A stretch of DNA of 64,000 nt from Qipengyuania polymorpha. GTDB lineage: Bacteria; Pseudomonadota; Alphaproteobacteria; Sphingomonadales; Sphingomonadaceae. The DNA lies in assembly GCF_019711435.1 (NCBI RefSeq), contig NZ_JAIGNK010000003.1, positions 615,838 through 679,837 on the forward strand. The letters are read 5' to 3'. Made by a program: the position numbers and the translations under genes. Shown one piece after another: positions 18,130 through 27,392 of the stretch; positions within the stretch are counted from its first letter, which is position 1; the number at the start of each line of letters is the position of its first letter. The notes below the pieces were generated by a model. The model worked only from the letters and a program-made list of their open reading frames with translations, searched no databases and was not told where the DNA came from.

Positions 18130-18836
18130 CACGCCTCCTCCCGCTTACGGGTGGTCACGAATTCGATCTTCTTGTCGTAGGGCGCGCCGACAATCATGCG
18201 CTGGACGTAGACGCCGGGCAGGTGGATGCAGTCGGGGTCGAGGCTGCCGGTCGGCACCACTTCCTCGACCTCGACGACGCAGACCTTGCCGCAGGTTGCG
18301 GCAGGCTGGTTGAAGTTGCGCGCGGTCTTGCGGAAGACGAGGTTGCCCGTCTCGTCCGCCTTCCACGCCTTGACGATGGCGAGGTCGGCGAAGATGCCGC
18401 GCTCGAGGATGTAGTCTTCCCCGTCGAAATTCTTCACTTCCTTGCCCTCGGCCACCTGCGTGCCGACGCCGGTCTTGGTGTAGAAGCCGGTAATGCCCGC
18501 TCCGCCTGCGCGCATGCGCTCGGCCAGCGTGCCTTGCGGGCAGAACTCGACTTCAAGCTCGCCGGAAAGGAATTGGCGTTCGAATTCCTTGTTCTCGCCC
18601 ACATAGGACGAAATCATCTTCTTCACCTGCTGCGTGCGCAGCAGCATGCCGATGCCTTCATTGTCGATCCCGGCATTGTTGCTGGCAAAGGTGAGGTTCT
18701 TCACCCCGCTGTCGCGAATGGCGGACAACAGCCGCTCGGGGATGCCGCAAAGGCCGAAACCCCCGCTGGCAATCAGCATGTCGTCTTTCAGCAGCCCGTC
18801 GAGGGCGGCAGCGGCATCGGGATAAAGCTTGTTCAT
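18129..18836 (-). CDS. scoA: 3-oxoacid CoA-transferase subunit A
   Basis: 235 residues with the CoA-binding GGFGLCGIPERL near the N-terminus and SNNAGIDNEGIG, both typical of SCOT/AtoD-type A subunits, and MRAGGAGITGFYTKTGVGT in the middle. It is the first gene of the minus-strand operon scoA-HAD phosphatase-scoB-CaiB. It diverges from the lipoprotein gene at 18909, leaving a 72-bp interval that should hold both promoters. Confidence 0.94.
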   Translation of the reverse strand: MNKLYPDAAAALDGLLKDDMLIASGGFGLCGIPERLLSAIRDSGVKNLTFASNNAGIDNEGIGMLLRTQQVKKMISSYVGENKEFERQFLSGELEVEFCPQGTLAERMRAGGAGITGFYTKTGVGTQVAEGKEVKNFDGEDYILERGIFADLAIVKAWKADETGNLVFRKTARNFNQPAATCGKVCVVEVEEVVPTGSLDPDCIHLPGVYVQRMIVGAPYDKKIEFVTTRKREEA

Positions 18837-18908
18837 CGAACCTCCGTTACGGCTTGGCTGCTAGCGCCGAGTTTGCGATAAGTCACCCCCGCAACAAGGA
18901 GATACCCG

Positions 18909-19361
18909 ATGCGCGCCCTGTCCCTGCTGGCTCTGCTGTCCTTGCTCGCGGCCTGCGAAGCAGAGCCTGCGCCGCAGCCGACCCCGCGCGCGACGGCCGA
19001 CCCGGTGGTGGTGAAGGCCGAAGTCGATCGGCGCGAGATGTTCGGAGATGTGGCGAAAAAGGGCGATTTCGATGTCCGCTTCGGGGAGCCTTTCATGTCG
19101 CTCGACGTGCGCGGGGAGAAAATCGGCATCTCGCAATCGGGCGGCTACAAGGTCGTCTCGTCGACACGGACGCAAGAGGGCAAGGGCTATGTCTTTCGCG
19201 CAAAGGAGGGACTGAACGCAGGCGAGGCCCCCTTCGTGCTCACCATCGCGCCCAAGGCCTGCCGCGATTCCTTTTCCGGCGAGAGGACCCAATACACGGC
19301 CTGGCTCGGCACCGATGCAGAGCCGCGCCGCCTGCAGTCCTGTGCTGCACCTGCGAGGTAA
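18909..19361 (+). CDS. Hypothetical lipoprotein
   Basis: 150 residues. The N-terminus has a typical type II signal peptide (LSLLAAC, Cys at 16), followed by a Pro/Ala/Glu-rich linker and a compact domain with GEPFMSLDVRGEKIGIS and VLTIAPKACRDSFSGE. Two further cysteines (about 117 and 144) could form a disulfide. I do not recognise a family with certainty; the C-terminal half resembles small surface lipoproteins with META/COG3650-like folds, which is a guess. Divergent from scoA; a candidate small RNA and a terminator follow. Confidence 0.7.
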   Translation: MRALSLLALLSLLAACEAEPAPQPTPRATADPVVVKAEVDRREMFGDVAKKGDFDVRFGEPFMSLDVRGEKIGISQSGGYKVVSSTRTQEGKGYVFRAKEGLNAGEAPFVLTIAPKACRDSFSGERTQYTAWLGTDAEPRRLQSCAAPAR

Positions 19362-19441
19362 CGCCGAACCTGCACCAAGGTTAATCAAGCATTTAAACGG
19401 ACAGGTTGCGCCTCACGCAACAAACCTTGTTCTTTTCGCAC

Positions 19442-19540
19442 TTGCACAAAAAGCTGGTCGCGAGCATATGTCTCCCTGCCTTTCAGGCATCCTCTCCCAA
19501 GACTTTTCCAGCCCGGTTGGTTTTCCAGCCGGGCTTTTTT
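19442..19540 (+). ncRNA. Candidate small RNA with promoter and terminator
   Basis: TTGCAC (19442-19447) and ATATGT (19466-19471) with an 18-bp spacer form a plausible sigma-70 promoter, placing the start near 19478. The predicted RNA of about 65 nt has a first hairpin TGCC-TTTCA-GGCA (19477-19489), a pyrimidine-rich single strand TCCTCTCCC that could pair with Shine-Dalgarno sequences, and a strong terminator hairpin. The interval lacks a convincing ORF. Such CU-rich loops are common in alphaproteobacterial trans-acting sRNAs. Not proven; it could be just the 3' end of the lipoprotein mRNA. Confidence 0.4.
19510..19540 (+). terminator. Strong intrinsic terminator
   Basis: An 11-bp stem AGCCCGGTTGG/CCAGCCGGGCT (one G-T pair) with a TTTT loop is followed by six T residues (19535-19540). 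It ends either the lipoprotein mRNA or the candidate sRNA and insulates the downstream CDC48-like gene. Confidence 0.9.
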
Positions 19541-19655
19541 CTTGCCCGAAATCCTTGTCGCGCGGACCTCTCGCCTCCCTCGCTCATTGCATCACTGACA
19601 TGTGTCCCCATCTGCGGGAGCACTGAAGACGATATTGCGAGGGAGCCAAGCCCAT

Positions 19656-21980
19656 ATGGCCGATGCGGAAACTGCAACGCCGGTAGAAGAGAACACAGTC
19701 AGGCTTCAGGTCGCCGCAGCACGGCAGGAAGAAAGCGGTCAGGGCATCGCCCGCATGCCCCGATCTGCCTTCCAGGCGCTCGGCATTACCGAAGGTGATA
19801 CTGTCGAAATCACCGGCAAGCGCGCCACGGTGGCGATCGCCATGTCCGCCTATGACGAGGACCAGTCGCTCGAAGTGGTCCGGCTCGACGGGCTCCAGCG
19901 TGGCAATGCCGAGGTCGGTTCGGGCGAGCATGTGATCGTGCGCGCCGCCGAAAGCCGCCCTGCGACACGCGTCGTCTTCGCGCCCGCCAATCGCGACATG
20001 CGTTTGCAAGGGCCCGCGCAAGCGCTGAAGCGCAATTTCGCCGGCAAGCCGCTCACGGCAGGCGACCTCGTCGCCACCACCGGCCAGCAGCCGGTGCAGA
20101 ATATGCCGCCCGAAGTGCGCCGTATGTTCAACGCGCCTGCCTATGCACTCACGCAAATCCGCCTCTCGGTTGTTTCGACCACGCCGAAAGGCATCGTCCA
20201 TATCGACGAGAACACCGAAGTCGAATTGCGCGCCGAATTCGAAGCCCCGCGCGATGCGCGTGCGGTGGTCAATTACGACGATGTCGGCGGCATCGACGAT
20301 ACCATCCAGGCCTTGCGCGAGATGGTCGAACTGCCGCTACGCTATCCCGAACTGTTCACCCGCCTCGGCGTCGATCCGCCCAAGGGCGTGCTTCTCCATG
20401 GCCCGCCGGGGACCGGGAAGACCCGCCTTGCGCAGGCGGTGGCCAATGAAAGTGATGCCGAGTTCTTCACCATCAACGGCCCGGAAATCATGGGCTCGGG
20501 CTATGGCGAGAGCGAGAAGGCGTTGCGCGAGGTGTTCGAGAAGGCAGGCAAGTCTGCGCCCGCCATCATCTTCATCGACGAAATCGACTCCATCGCCCCC
20601 AAGCGTGACCGTGTGCCGGGCGAGGCTGAAAAGCGTCTTGTCGCGCAACTGTTGACCTTGATGGATGGCCTCGAGGCGCGCTCGAACCTCGTCGTGATCG
20701 CGGCCACCAATCGCCCCGATGCCATCGACGAGGCGCTGCGCCGTCCGGGCCGCTTCGACCGCGAAATCGTGGTCGGCGTACCCGATGAGAAAGGTCGCCG
20801 CGAAATCCTCGGCATCCACACCCGCGGCATGCCGCTGGGCGACAAGGTCGACCTTACCGAACTGGCCAAGGCGACCTACGGCTTCGTCGGCGCGGACATC
20901 GCCGCCCTCGCGCGCGAGGCGGCCATCGATGCCGTGCGCCGTATCATGCCGAAAATCGATCTCGACGAGCGGACCATTCCGCCCGGTGTTCTCGACGATC
21001 TGTATGTGGGCCGCGAAGACTTCCTCTCCGCCCTCAAGCGCATCCAGCCCAGCGCCATGCGCGAAGTGATGGTGCAGGTCCCCAATGTCGGCTGGTCCGA
21101 TATCGGCGGCGTGGGCGATGCGATCGAGAAACTGAAGGAAGGCATCGAGCTTCCGATGAAGAACCCCGACGCCTTCCACCGGCTCGGGATCCGTCCGGCC
21201 AAGGGCTTCCTGCTCTATGGCCCTCCCGGCACCGGCAAGACGCTGCTGGCCAAGGCCGTCGCCAAGGAGGCCGAGGCGAACTTCATCTCGATGAAAAGCT
21301 CGGACCTCCTCTCGAAATGGTATGGCGAGAGCGAGCAGCAGATTGCCAGGATGTTCAAGCGTGCCCGTGCGGTCGCGCCTTGCGTCATCTTCATCGACGA
21401 AATCGACAGCCTCGTGCCTGCACGCGGGTCAGGGCAGGGCGAACCGCAGGTGACGGGCAGGGTGGTCAACACCATCCTCGCCGAGATGGACGGGCTCGAA
21501 GAGCTGCAGTCGGTCGTCGTCATCGGCGCGACCAATCGTCCGACGCTGGTCGACCCCGCGCTCCTGCGTCCGGGTCGATTCGACGAACTGGTCTATGTCG
21601 GCACGCCGGACAAGCCGGGGCGCGAGCAAATCCTCGGCATCCACACGGCGAACATGCCGCTCGCCGAAGATGTCAGCCTTGCGGACATCGCGGGCAAGAC
21701 CGAGCGTTTCACCGGTGCCGATCTCGAAGACGTGGTCCGCCGCGCCGGTCTCAACGCGCTGCAACGTGCGGGCGGCGATGTGCAGGAAGTGACCGCTGCC
21801 GACTTTGCCGAGGCGCTGAAGGACAGCCGCGCGACGGTAACCAGCAAGATGGAAGCCGAATACAAGAAGATGCGCGGCGAGCTGAAAAAGCGTGCGGCCG
21901 AGGTCCAGCCTATCGGCTTCATCCACGAAGGCATGGTCGAGCCCACGCGCGACCGCAAGCACGGCAATGTCGAGAGCTAG
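19656..21980 (+). CDS. CDC48/p97-like AAA ATPase
   Basis: 774 residues in the p97 arrangement: an N-terminal double-psi barrel domain (about 12-190), then two AAA modules. Walker A GPPGTGKT at 249-256 and again at 522-529; Walker B IIFIDEID (D308/E309) and VIFIDEID (D581/E582). Both modules keep the sensor Asn (ATNRPD, ATNRPT) and the arginine-rich LRRPGRFDRE/LLRPGRFDEL segment. p97/Cdc48 unfolds proteins for degradation in eukaryotes and archaea; bacterial copies are scattered and poorly studied. ATG 19656 has GGGAG about 11 bases upstream; the longer frame from 19602 is less likely. No proteasome genes are nearby, so its partner protease is unknown. Confidence 0.92.
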   Translation: MADAETATPVEENTVRLQVAAARQEESGQGIARMPRSAFQALGITEGDTVEITGKRATVAIAMSAYDEDQSLEVVRLDGLQRGNAEVGSGEHVIVRAAESRPATRVVFAPANRDMRLQGPAQALKRNFAGKPLTAGDLVATTGQQPVQNMPPEVRRMFNAPAYALTQIRLSVVSTTPKGIVHIDENTEVELRAEFEAPRDARAVVNYDDVGGIDDTIQALREMVELPLRYPELFTRLGVDPPKGVLLHGPPGTGKTRLAQAVANESDAEFFTINGPEIMGSGYGESEKALREVFEKAGKSAPAIIFIDEIDSIAPKRDRVPGEAEKRLVAQLLTLMDGLEARSNLVVIAATNRPDAIDEALRRPGRFDREIVVGVPDEKGRREILGIHTRGMPLGDKVDLTELAKATYGFVGADIAALAREAAIDAVRRIMPKIDLDERTIPPGVLDDLYVGREDFLSALKRIQPSAMREVMVQVPNVGWSDIGGVGDAIEKLKEGIELPMKNPDAFHRLGIRPAKGFLLYGPPGTGKTLLAKAVAKEAEANFISMKSSDLLSKWYGESEQQIARMFKRARAVAPCVIFIDEIDSLVPARGSGQGEPQVTGRVVNTILAEMDGLEELQSVVVIGATNRPTLVDPALLRPGRFDELVYVGTPDKPGREQILGIHTANMPLAEDVSLADIAGKTERFTGADLEDVVRRAGLNALQRAGGDVQEVTAADFAEALKDSRATVTSKMEAEYKKMRGELKKRAAEVQPIGFIHEGMVEPTRDRKHGNVES

Positions 21981-22006
21981 CTAGCCGCATTGGCTAGCTA
22001 CGAGCC

Positions 22007-23086
22007 TTAGCCACCCTTGGCGCGCTGGTTCGCTGCCTCGACCTCGAGGCGATGGCGGATCAGCGCGTCGGGCTGGTTTTCCTTGAGCCACGCCAGCATG
22101 TGCTCGCGCACCGCGCAGCGCAGGGTCCAGAGGTCGCCGATGGTGTCGGCGCTCATCGAAAGGCGCAGTTCGATGCTTTCGGGGTAAGCCTCGGTCATCA
22201 GCAGCGCGAGGTTGCGCCCGTCCCACAATTCGTGGCCCTTCACGAACCGCTCGAATTCTTCGCGGATCGGCTCGACTTCGGCGATTGGGTCAAGGTGGAG
22301 CATGACCGGGCCTGTCAGCTTCTCACTGACGCGCGACCAGTTCTCGAAGCTCTGGTCGAGGAAGCGGCTGGTCGGCACGACGAGCACGCGCTCGTCCCAG
22401 GTGCGCACGGTCACGAAGCTCATGCGGATTTCCTCGACGCGGCCCGCCTGTCCGTCGACCTTGACGAGGTCGCCGATGCGCAGCGGCTGGGTGAGCGCCA
22501 TCTGGAGCCCCGCGATGAGCGATTTCAAGGCTGGCTGCGCGGCCGCACCCACGGCGAGGGCGGCCAGACCGGCCGAGGCCAACATGGTCGTGCCGATGTC
22601 GCGTACGCCCGGGATGTTGAGCATGATCAGCGAGACCGCGATAATGATGATCGCCACGCGGGCCGTACGCGAGAGGATGGCAATACGCGTACGGTGCCCG
22701 CGATTGCCGACGTCTTCGCCTTCGACCTGGAGCTGGTGTTCGTAGCCCGCAGCAAGGCCCTTCACGAACGCGAACGCGACCCAGCCGATGACGGCGGGGG
22801 TGAGGAAGCTGACGAAGAGGTCCCAGCCATCGCCGACCAGCGCGTCATGTTCCGCTGCGATGGAAACGGCAAACGCAATCATCGCCCAGCGAACGGGCTT
22901 GCGCACCTTGGCGACCACCACATCGTCCATCTGGCTGGATGATTTGCTCGTTATCTTGCGCAGGACCTTGAAGATGGCCCAATGCGCGACAAGGGCAACA
23001 AGGATAGCGCCGCCAAGAGCCACTCCCGTGTGGATCAGGCCCTCATAGGAAACCGGCCAGTTGCTCGGATGATAGCGATCGAACAT
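22007..23086 (-). CDS. MscS-family mechanosensitive ion channel
   Basis: 359 residues with N-terminal helices (about 15-40, 65-85, 90-112, 140-160), the pore helix rich in Gly/Ala (TTMLASAGLAALAVGAAAQPALKSLIAGLQ) and the beta domain QPLRIGDLVKVDGQAGRVEEI. The C-terminal vestibule domain is short, as in YnaI/YbdG-type small channels. It senses membrane tension during osmotic downshift. It converges on the CDC48-like gene and lies 11 bp downstream of the histidine kinase stop, suggesting cotranscription with that gene and polA. Confidence 0.92.
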   Translation of the reverse strand: MFDRYHPSNWPVSYEGLIHTGVALGGAILVALVAHWAIFKVLRKITSKSSSQMDDVVVAKVRKPVRWAMIAFAVSIAAEHDALVGDGWDLFVSFLTPAVIGWVAFAFVKGLAAGYEHQLQVEGEDVGNRGHRTRIAILSRTARVAIIIIAVSLIMLNIPGVRDIGTTMLASAGLAALAVGAAAQPALKSLIAGLQMALTQPLRIGDLVKVDGQAGRVEEIRMSFVTVRTWDERVLVVPTSRFLDQSFENWSRVSEKLTGPVMLHLDPIAEVEPIREEFERFVKGHELWDGRNLALLMTEAYPESIELRLSMSADTIGDLWTLRCAVREHMLAWLKENQPDALIRHRLEVEAANQRAKGG

Positions 23087-23097
23087 TGGCGCGCGCT

Positions 23098-24402
23098 CTA
23101 TGCGGCGGGAGGTTCGCTGGCAAGTTTTGTGGCGCTTTTCGCTTGTGGCAGGTCGATAGTCACGACGAGCCCGTCGGGCGTGAAATCGCGCGTGACGCTG
23201 CCGCCGAATTGCCGCGCGGCGCTCTCCATCAGCAGGCTGCCGAAGCCCTTGCGTTCGGGCGGTCCGTCGAGCGGGACGCCTTCCTCGCGCCAGGTCAGGT
23301 GCACGCTATCCCCGACCCATTTCCACGAGACATCGATGGTCCCGCCCTTGGCCCAGGCACCGTACTTGACCGCATTGGTGGTCAGTTCGTGGAAAACGAG
23401 GCCGAGCGGCGTGATGCGCTTTGCCGGCAGCAGCACTTCCGGTCCCGCGATCGTCGCGGTCTGCTTCTGCGAACGATAGGGTGCGAGCGTCGTCTCGATA
23501 AGCGTTTCGAGCGAGGCCAGTTCGCGGTCGAGCTCGCCCTGGCTCACCTCATGCGCCGTAAGCAGCGCGCGCACACGCTGGGCGATGGCGTCGGTAACCG
23601 GCTTGGCCTCCGGCTTGTCGCGCGCGCTCATCTGGACGATGGCAAGGACCACGGCGAAGATGTTCTTGACCCGGTGGTTGAGCTCGCGCGCCAGCAGGTC
23701 GGCCCGGTCGCGCGCTTCGCCCACGGCGGCAGCCTGAGCCGCTTCGGCCTCATGCCGGGCCGCGCGCGAGACGAGACGCGAACCCAGCAGGATCGCAAGC
23801 AGCAGCAGCATGATGAGCGTGCCCAGCAGCGGCAGCACGCGTCCTTCGATGCGCGCGGTTTCCTCGGCCTGTTCGGCCAGCAATTCGCGCTCGATCTCTT
23901 CCATCTCGTCGAGCGCACGGCGCAGGCGCTCCATCGTTTCCTGTCCCTCGTCGGTCAGCACCGCGCGGCGGGCATCGAGCAGGCGGCCGTCTTCGAGGAG
24001 GATCACCGTGCCTTCCATTTCGGAGAACTTCGCGCGGGCGAGCGAATCGATCTGGTCGAGCAGCTCCTCCTGCCGCGTCGTGGCGCCATTGCCGATCAAT
24101 TCGCGCAGGCGGCGCAAGGCCGGCTCGATCTGTTCGCGGCCCTGCCGGTAGGGTTCGAGATAACGGCGGTCGAGCGTGATGAGATAGCCGCGCTGGCCGG
24201 TCTCGCCGTTGAGCGCAGCGGTATCGACGCGCTCGAGCTCCTCGATGATTTGCGCGGTCAGCTGCGAGCGTTCGCGCTGGAGGCGCTCGGCTTCCACCGT
24301 CTGGTAGACGAGGAAGATGAGCCCCAGCATCGCCGCGCCGATGAACAAAAGCACCGCGGCATTGGACAGCCTGAGGCCGAGGAGGGGGCGCTTCGCCTCC
24401 AT
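23098..24402 (-). CDS. CHASE3-HWE sensor histidine kinase
   Basis: 434 residues: membrane helix 13-35, a periplasmic helical sensor of the CHASE3 type (about 40-185, with NGETGQRGYLIT), a second membrane helix 190-210, then a kinase of the HWE/HisKA_2 type. The phospho-acceptor is H243 in ELNHRVKN, the N-box Asn is N343 in HELTTNAVKYGAW, and W371-R-E373 supplies the WxE motif that names the family. HWE kinases in Alphaproteobacteria often drive PhyR-type general stress signalling; no PhyR or EcfG gene is visible here. The gene begins 2 bp after the polA stop, an unusual operon partner. Confidence 0.9.
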   Translation of the reverse strand: MEAKRPLLGLRLSNAAVLLFIGAAMLGLIFLVYQTVEAERLQRERSQLTAQIIEELERVDTAALNGETGQRGYLITLDRRYLEPYRQGREQIEPALRRLRELIGNGATTRQEELLDQIDSLARAKFSEMEGTVILLEDGRLLDARRAVLTDEGQETMERLRRALDEMEEIERELLAEQAEETARIEGRVLPLLGTLIMLLLLAILLGSRLVSRAARHEAEAAQAAAVGEARDRADLLARELNHRVKNIFAVVLAIVQMSARDKPEAKPVTDAIAQRVRALLTAHEVSQGELDRELASLETLIETTLAPYRSQKQTATIAGPEVLLPAKRITPLGLVFHELTTNAVKYGAWAKGGTIDVSWKWVGDSVHLTWREEGVPLDGPPERKGFGSLLMESAARQFGGSVTRDFTPDGLVVTIDLPQAKSATKLASEPPAA

Positions 24403-24404
24403 GG

Positions 24405-27239
24405 CTAGTGCGCGGCTCCCCAGCTCTTGCCCGTGCCGATGTCGACGCCTAGCGGGACCGACAGTTCGACCGCGGGCCGAGCGGCGGTCGCCATGACGTT
24501 TTCGATGACTTTCGATGCCGCCTCGACATCGCCTTCGGGCAGTTCGAAGACGAGTTCGTCATGCACCTGCAGCAGCATGCGGACATGGTCGAGCCCTGCC
24601 TCTTCCAGCGCGGGGTTCATCCGCACCATCGCACGCTTGATGATGTCGGCGCTGGTGCCCTGGATCGGCGCATTGATAGCCGCGCGCTCGCTTCCCTGCC
24701 GTTCGCCCTGGTTCTTGGAGTTGATGCGCGGGAACCACGTCTTGCGGCCGAAGAGCGTTTCCGAAAAGCCCTTCTCGCGCACGCTTTCGAGCGTGTGGAG
24801 GATGTATTTCTGGATGCCGGGGAAGCGCTGGAAATAGGTGTCGATCATGGCCTGCGCCTCGTCCGGCTCGACCTTGAGCCGCCCGGCAAGCCCCCAGCGC
24901 GAAATGCCGTAGAGGATCGCGAAGTTGATGGTCTTTGCCCGAGCGCGGGTGTCGCGCGTCACCTCGCCGAACATTTCGGTCGCGGTGCGCGCATGGATGT
25001 CCTCGCCATGCTCGAAGGCTTCGCGCAAGGGGGCGACATCGGCCATATGCGCGGCGAGGCGCAGCTCGATCTGCGAGTAGTCGGCGGCGAGCAGGACATT
25101 GCCCTCTTCCGCCACGAAGGCATCGCGGATCTGGCGGCCGATTTCGGTGCGGATGGGGATGTTCTGCAGGTTCGGGTCGGTCGAAGACAAGCGTCCGGTT
25201 TGCGCGCCGACGAGGCTGTAGCTGGTATGGACGCGGCCCGTTTCCGGATTGATGGCTTCCTGCAGCGCGTCGGTATAGGTCGACTTCAGCTTGGCGAGCT
25301 GGCGCCACTCGAGCACCTTGTCGGCAATCTCCGCGCCGTCGCCAGAGAGGCGTTCGAGCACCGACTGGTCGGTCGAATATTGCCCGCTCTTGCCCTTCTT
25401 GCCGCCCTTGTATCCCATCTTGTCGAACAGGATTTCGCCAAGCTGCTTGGGGCTGCCGACAGTGAATTCCTGCCCGGCGATTTCATGGATTTCGCCTTCG
25501 AGGCGCTTGGTCTCGGTCGCGAACTCTTCCGACAGTTTCGCCAGCCGTGCACGGTCGACCTTGATGCCGTGGCGCTCCATCCCGGCAACCACGGGGACCA
25601 GCGGGCGATCGACCCGTTCGTAGATTTTCGTGCCACCCTCGATGGGCAGGCGGCGCTTCAGATGCGCGTGAAGCCGCCAGGTGACGTCGGCATCCTCGGC
25701 GGCATATTCGGTCGCCTTGTCGAGCGGGACTTCGGGGAAGGGGATGGCCTTCTTGCCCGTCCCGCAGACTTCCTTGAAGCTGAGGCAGGTGTGGCCGAGG
25801 TGGCGTTCGGACAGCTCGTCCATGCCGTGCCCGCCGCCGATGCCCGCTTCGCTGCGTCCGGCATCGAGCGCGAAGCTGATGATCATCGTGTCGTCGATCG
25901 GCGAAACCGCAATGCCCTCGCGCGCCAGCACGTTGAGGTCGTACTTGCCGTTCTGGAAGACCTTGAGGACCGCCTCGTCCTCCAGCATCGGCTTCAGCGC
26001 ATCGAGCGCGGCCTGCTTGTCGATCTGGTCGGGCTTCTCGGCAAACATGTCGCTGCCACCATGGGCGAGCGGGATGTAGCAGGCATCGTTGGGGCCAAGC
26101 GCAAGGCTCACTCCGACAAGCCGCGCGCGGATTGAATCGAGGCTGTCGGTCTCGGTGTCGACCGCGACCAGCCGCGCAGCCTGCGCACGCGCCACCCATT
26201 CCTGCAGCCGTTCGAGCGTCTGTACGCATTCATAGGCCGAGCGGTCGATCGCGGGCATTTCGGGCAGCGGCTGGGCATTGCCCTCGTCGATCGCGTCCGC
26301 ACTGGCGGTCTGCTGCTTGGGCGGGTTGAGGTCGGTCGCGCGGTTCGGGCTACCGGTCCCGGCATCGAGCCGGCGCAGCAGGCTGGTGAAACCGTGCTTT
26401 TCGAGGAAGGCGGCGAGCGGCTCGCTCGGCACGCCATCGAGTTTCATGTCCTCGAGGTCGATGGGAAGCGGGCAATCTTCCTTGAGCGTCACGAGCACGC
26501 GGCTGAGTTCGGCATCCTCGCGGTGTTCGAGCAGGCGTTCCTTGAGCTTGCTCTTCTTCATGTCCTCTGCCGAATCGAGCGCGGCGGTGAGGTCGCCATG
26601 TTCGGCAATCAGCTTGCTCGCTGTCTTCGGTCCGACGCCGAAGATGCCGGGGATGTTGTCGACCGAATCGCCCATCAGCGCGAGGACGTCGCCCACCTTT
26701 TCGGGCGGCACGCCGAACTTCTCCTCGACTTCCTCGATATAGATGCGTGCGCTCTTCATCGTGTCGAGCATGTCGATGCGCCCGCCGTCTTTCTCGCCCA
26801 CCAGCTGCATCAAATCCTTGTCGGAGGAGACTATGGTGACATCCCACCCTTCCGCCTGCGCAGCGCGCGCATAGGAGGCAATCATGTCGTCGGCCTCGAC
26901 GCCCTCTTCCTCGATCATGGGGAGACTAAAGGCGCGCGTCGCATCGCGGATGAGAGGGAATTGCGGGACCAGGTCCTCTGGCGGGTCGGGCCGGTTGGCC
27001 TTGTACTGGTCGTAAATCTCGTTGCGGAAAGAATGGCTCGACTTGTCCAGGACCACCGCGAGATGCGTCGGGCCATCCGCCTTGTCGAGGTCGTCGGCCA
27101 GCTTCCACAGCATGGTCGTGTAGCCGTAAACCGCGCCCACCGGTGTGCCCTCGGGATTGGTGAGGGGGGGGAGGCGATGGTAGGCCCGGAAGATATAGGC
27201 GGAGCCATCGACGAGGTAGAGGTGCTTTTTGTCGGCCAT
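24405..27239 (-). CDS. polA: DNA polymerase I
   Basis: 944 residues with all three activities: N-terminal 5'-3' exonuclease (LYLVDGSAYIFRAYH at the start, ADDMIASYA, then the helix-hairpin-helix SVDNIPGIFGVGPKTA), a central 3'-5' proofreading domain (DTETDSL, with later CFALD-like YAAEDADVT), and the polymerase domain with motif A DYSQIELR, the O-helix region RARAKTINFAILYG and motif C QVHDELVFE. It fills gaps in repair and removes RNA primers. The start ATG at 27239 (MADKKHLYL) is chosen over an in-frame one 12 bases upstream. HWE kinase and MscS genes follow closely on the same strand. Confidence 0.97.
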   Translation of the reverse strand: MADKKHLYLVDGSAYIFRAYHRLPPLTNPEGTPVGAVYGYTTMLWKLADDLDKADGPTHLAVVLDKSSHSFRNEIYDQYKANRPDPPEDLVPQFPLIRDATRAFSLPMIEEEGVEADDMIASYARAAQAEGWDVTIVSSDKDLMQLVGEKDGGRIDMLDTMKSARIYIEEVEEKFGVPPEKVGDVLALMGDSVDNIPGIFGVGPKTASKLIAEHGDLTAALDSAEDMKKSKLKERLLEHREDAELSRVLVTLKEDCPLPIDLEDMKLDGVPSEPLAAFLEKHGFTSLLRRLDAGTGSPNRATDLNPPKQQTASADAIDEGNAQPLPEMPAIDRSAYECVQTLERLQEWVARAQAARLVAVDTETDSLDSIRARLVGVSLALGPNDACYIPLAHGGSDMFAEKPDQIDKQAALDALKPMLEDEAVLKVFQNGKYDLNVLAREGIAVSPIDDTMIISFALDAGRSEAGIGGGHGMDELSERHLGHTCLSFKEVCGTGKKAIPFPEVPLDKATEYAAEDADVTWRLHAHLKRRLPIEGGTKIYERVDRPLVPVVAGMERHGIKVDRARLAKLSEEFATETKRLEGEIHEIAGQEFTVGSPKQLGEILFDKMGYKGGKKGKSGQYSTDQSVLERLSGDGAEIADKVLEWRQLAKLKSTYTDALQEAINPETGRVHTSYSLVGAQTGRLSSTDPNLQNIPIRTEIGRQIRDAFVAEEGNVLLAADYSQIELRLAAHMADVAPLREAFEHGEDIHARTATEMFGEVTRDTRARAKTINFAILYGISRWGLAGRLKVEPDEAQAMIDTYFQRFPGIQKYILHTLESVREKGFSETLFGRKTWFPRINSKNQGERQGSERAAINAPIQGTSADIIKRAMVRMNPALEEAGLDHVRMLLQVHDELVFELPEGDVEAASKVIENVMATAARPAVELSVPLGVDIGTGKSWGAAH

Positions 27240-27363
27240 TATTGACCGCACTAGCAGCGAGTCGCGGCCAAGGGGAGCGTTTGCAGCGCAAAAAATGTGG
27301 CCGAAAAAGTGGCGGAAATGCGGCGAATTGAGGGCAATGAGCCGCGAATTGTGGCGAATCTGC

Positions 27364-27392
27364 TTGCTAGGTCACAATCCTGCCACTATTTA
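27364..27392 (+). promoter_or_regulatory. Putative sigma-70 promoter of the acidic lipoprotein gene
   Basis: TTGCTA (27364-27369) and TATTTA (27387-27392) are separated by 17 bp, giving a predicted start near 27399 and a leader of about 85 nt. The leader holds a hairpin AAGG-CCGG/CCGG-ACCTT (around 27401-27421). Upstream of the promoter, GCGAAT(T)(G) occurs three times (27323, 27344, 27354), which may be regulator sites. Confidence 0.5.
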
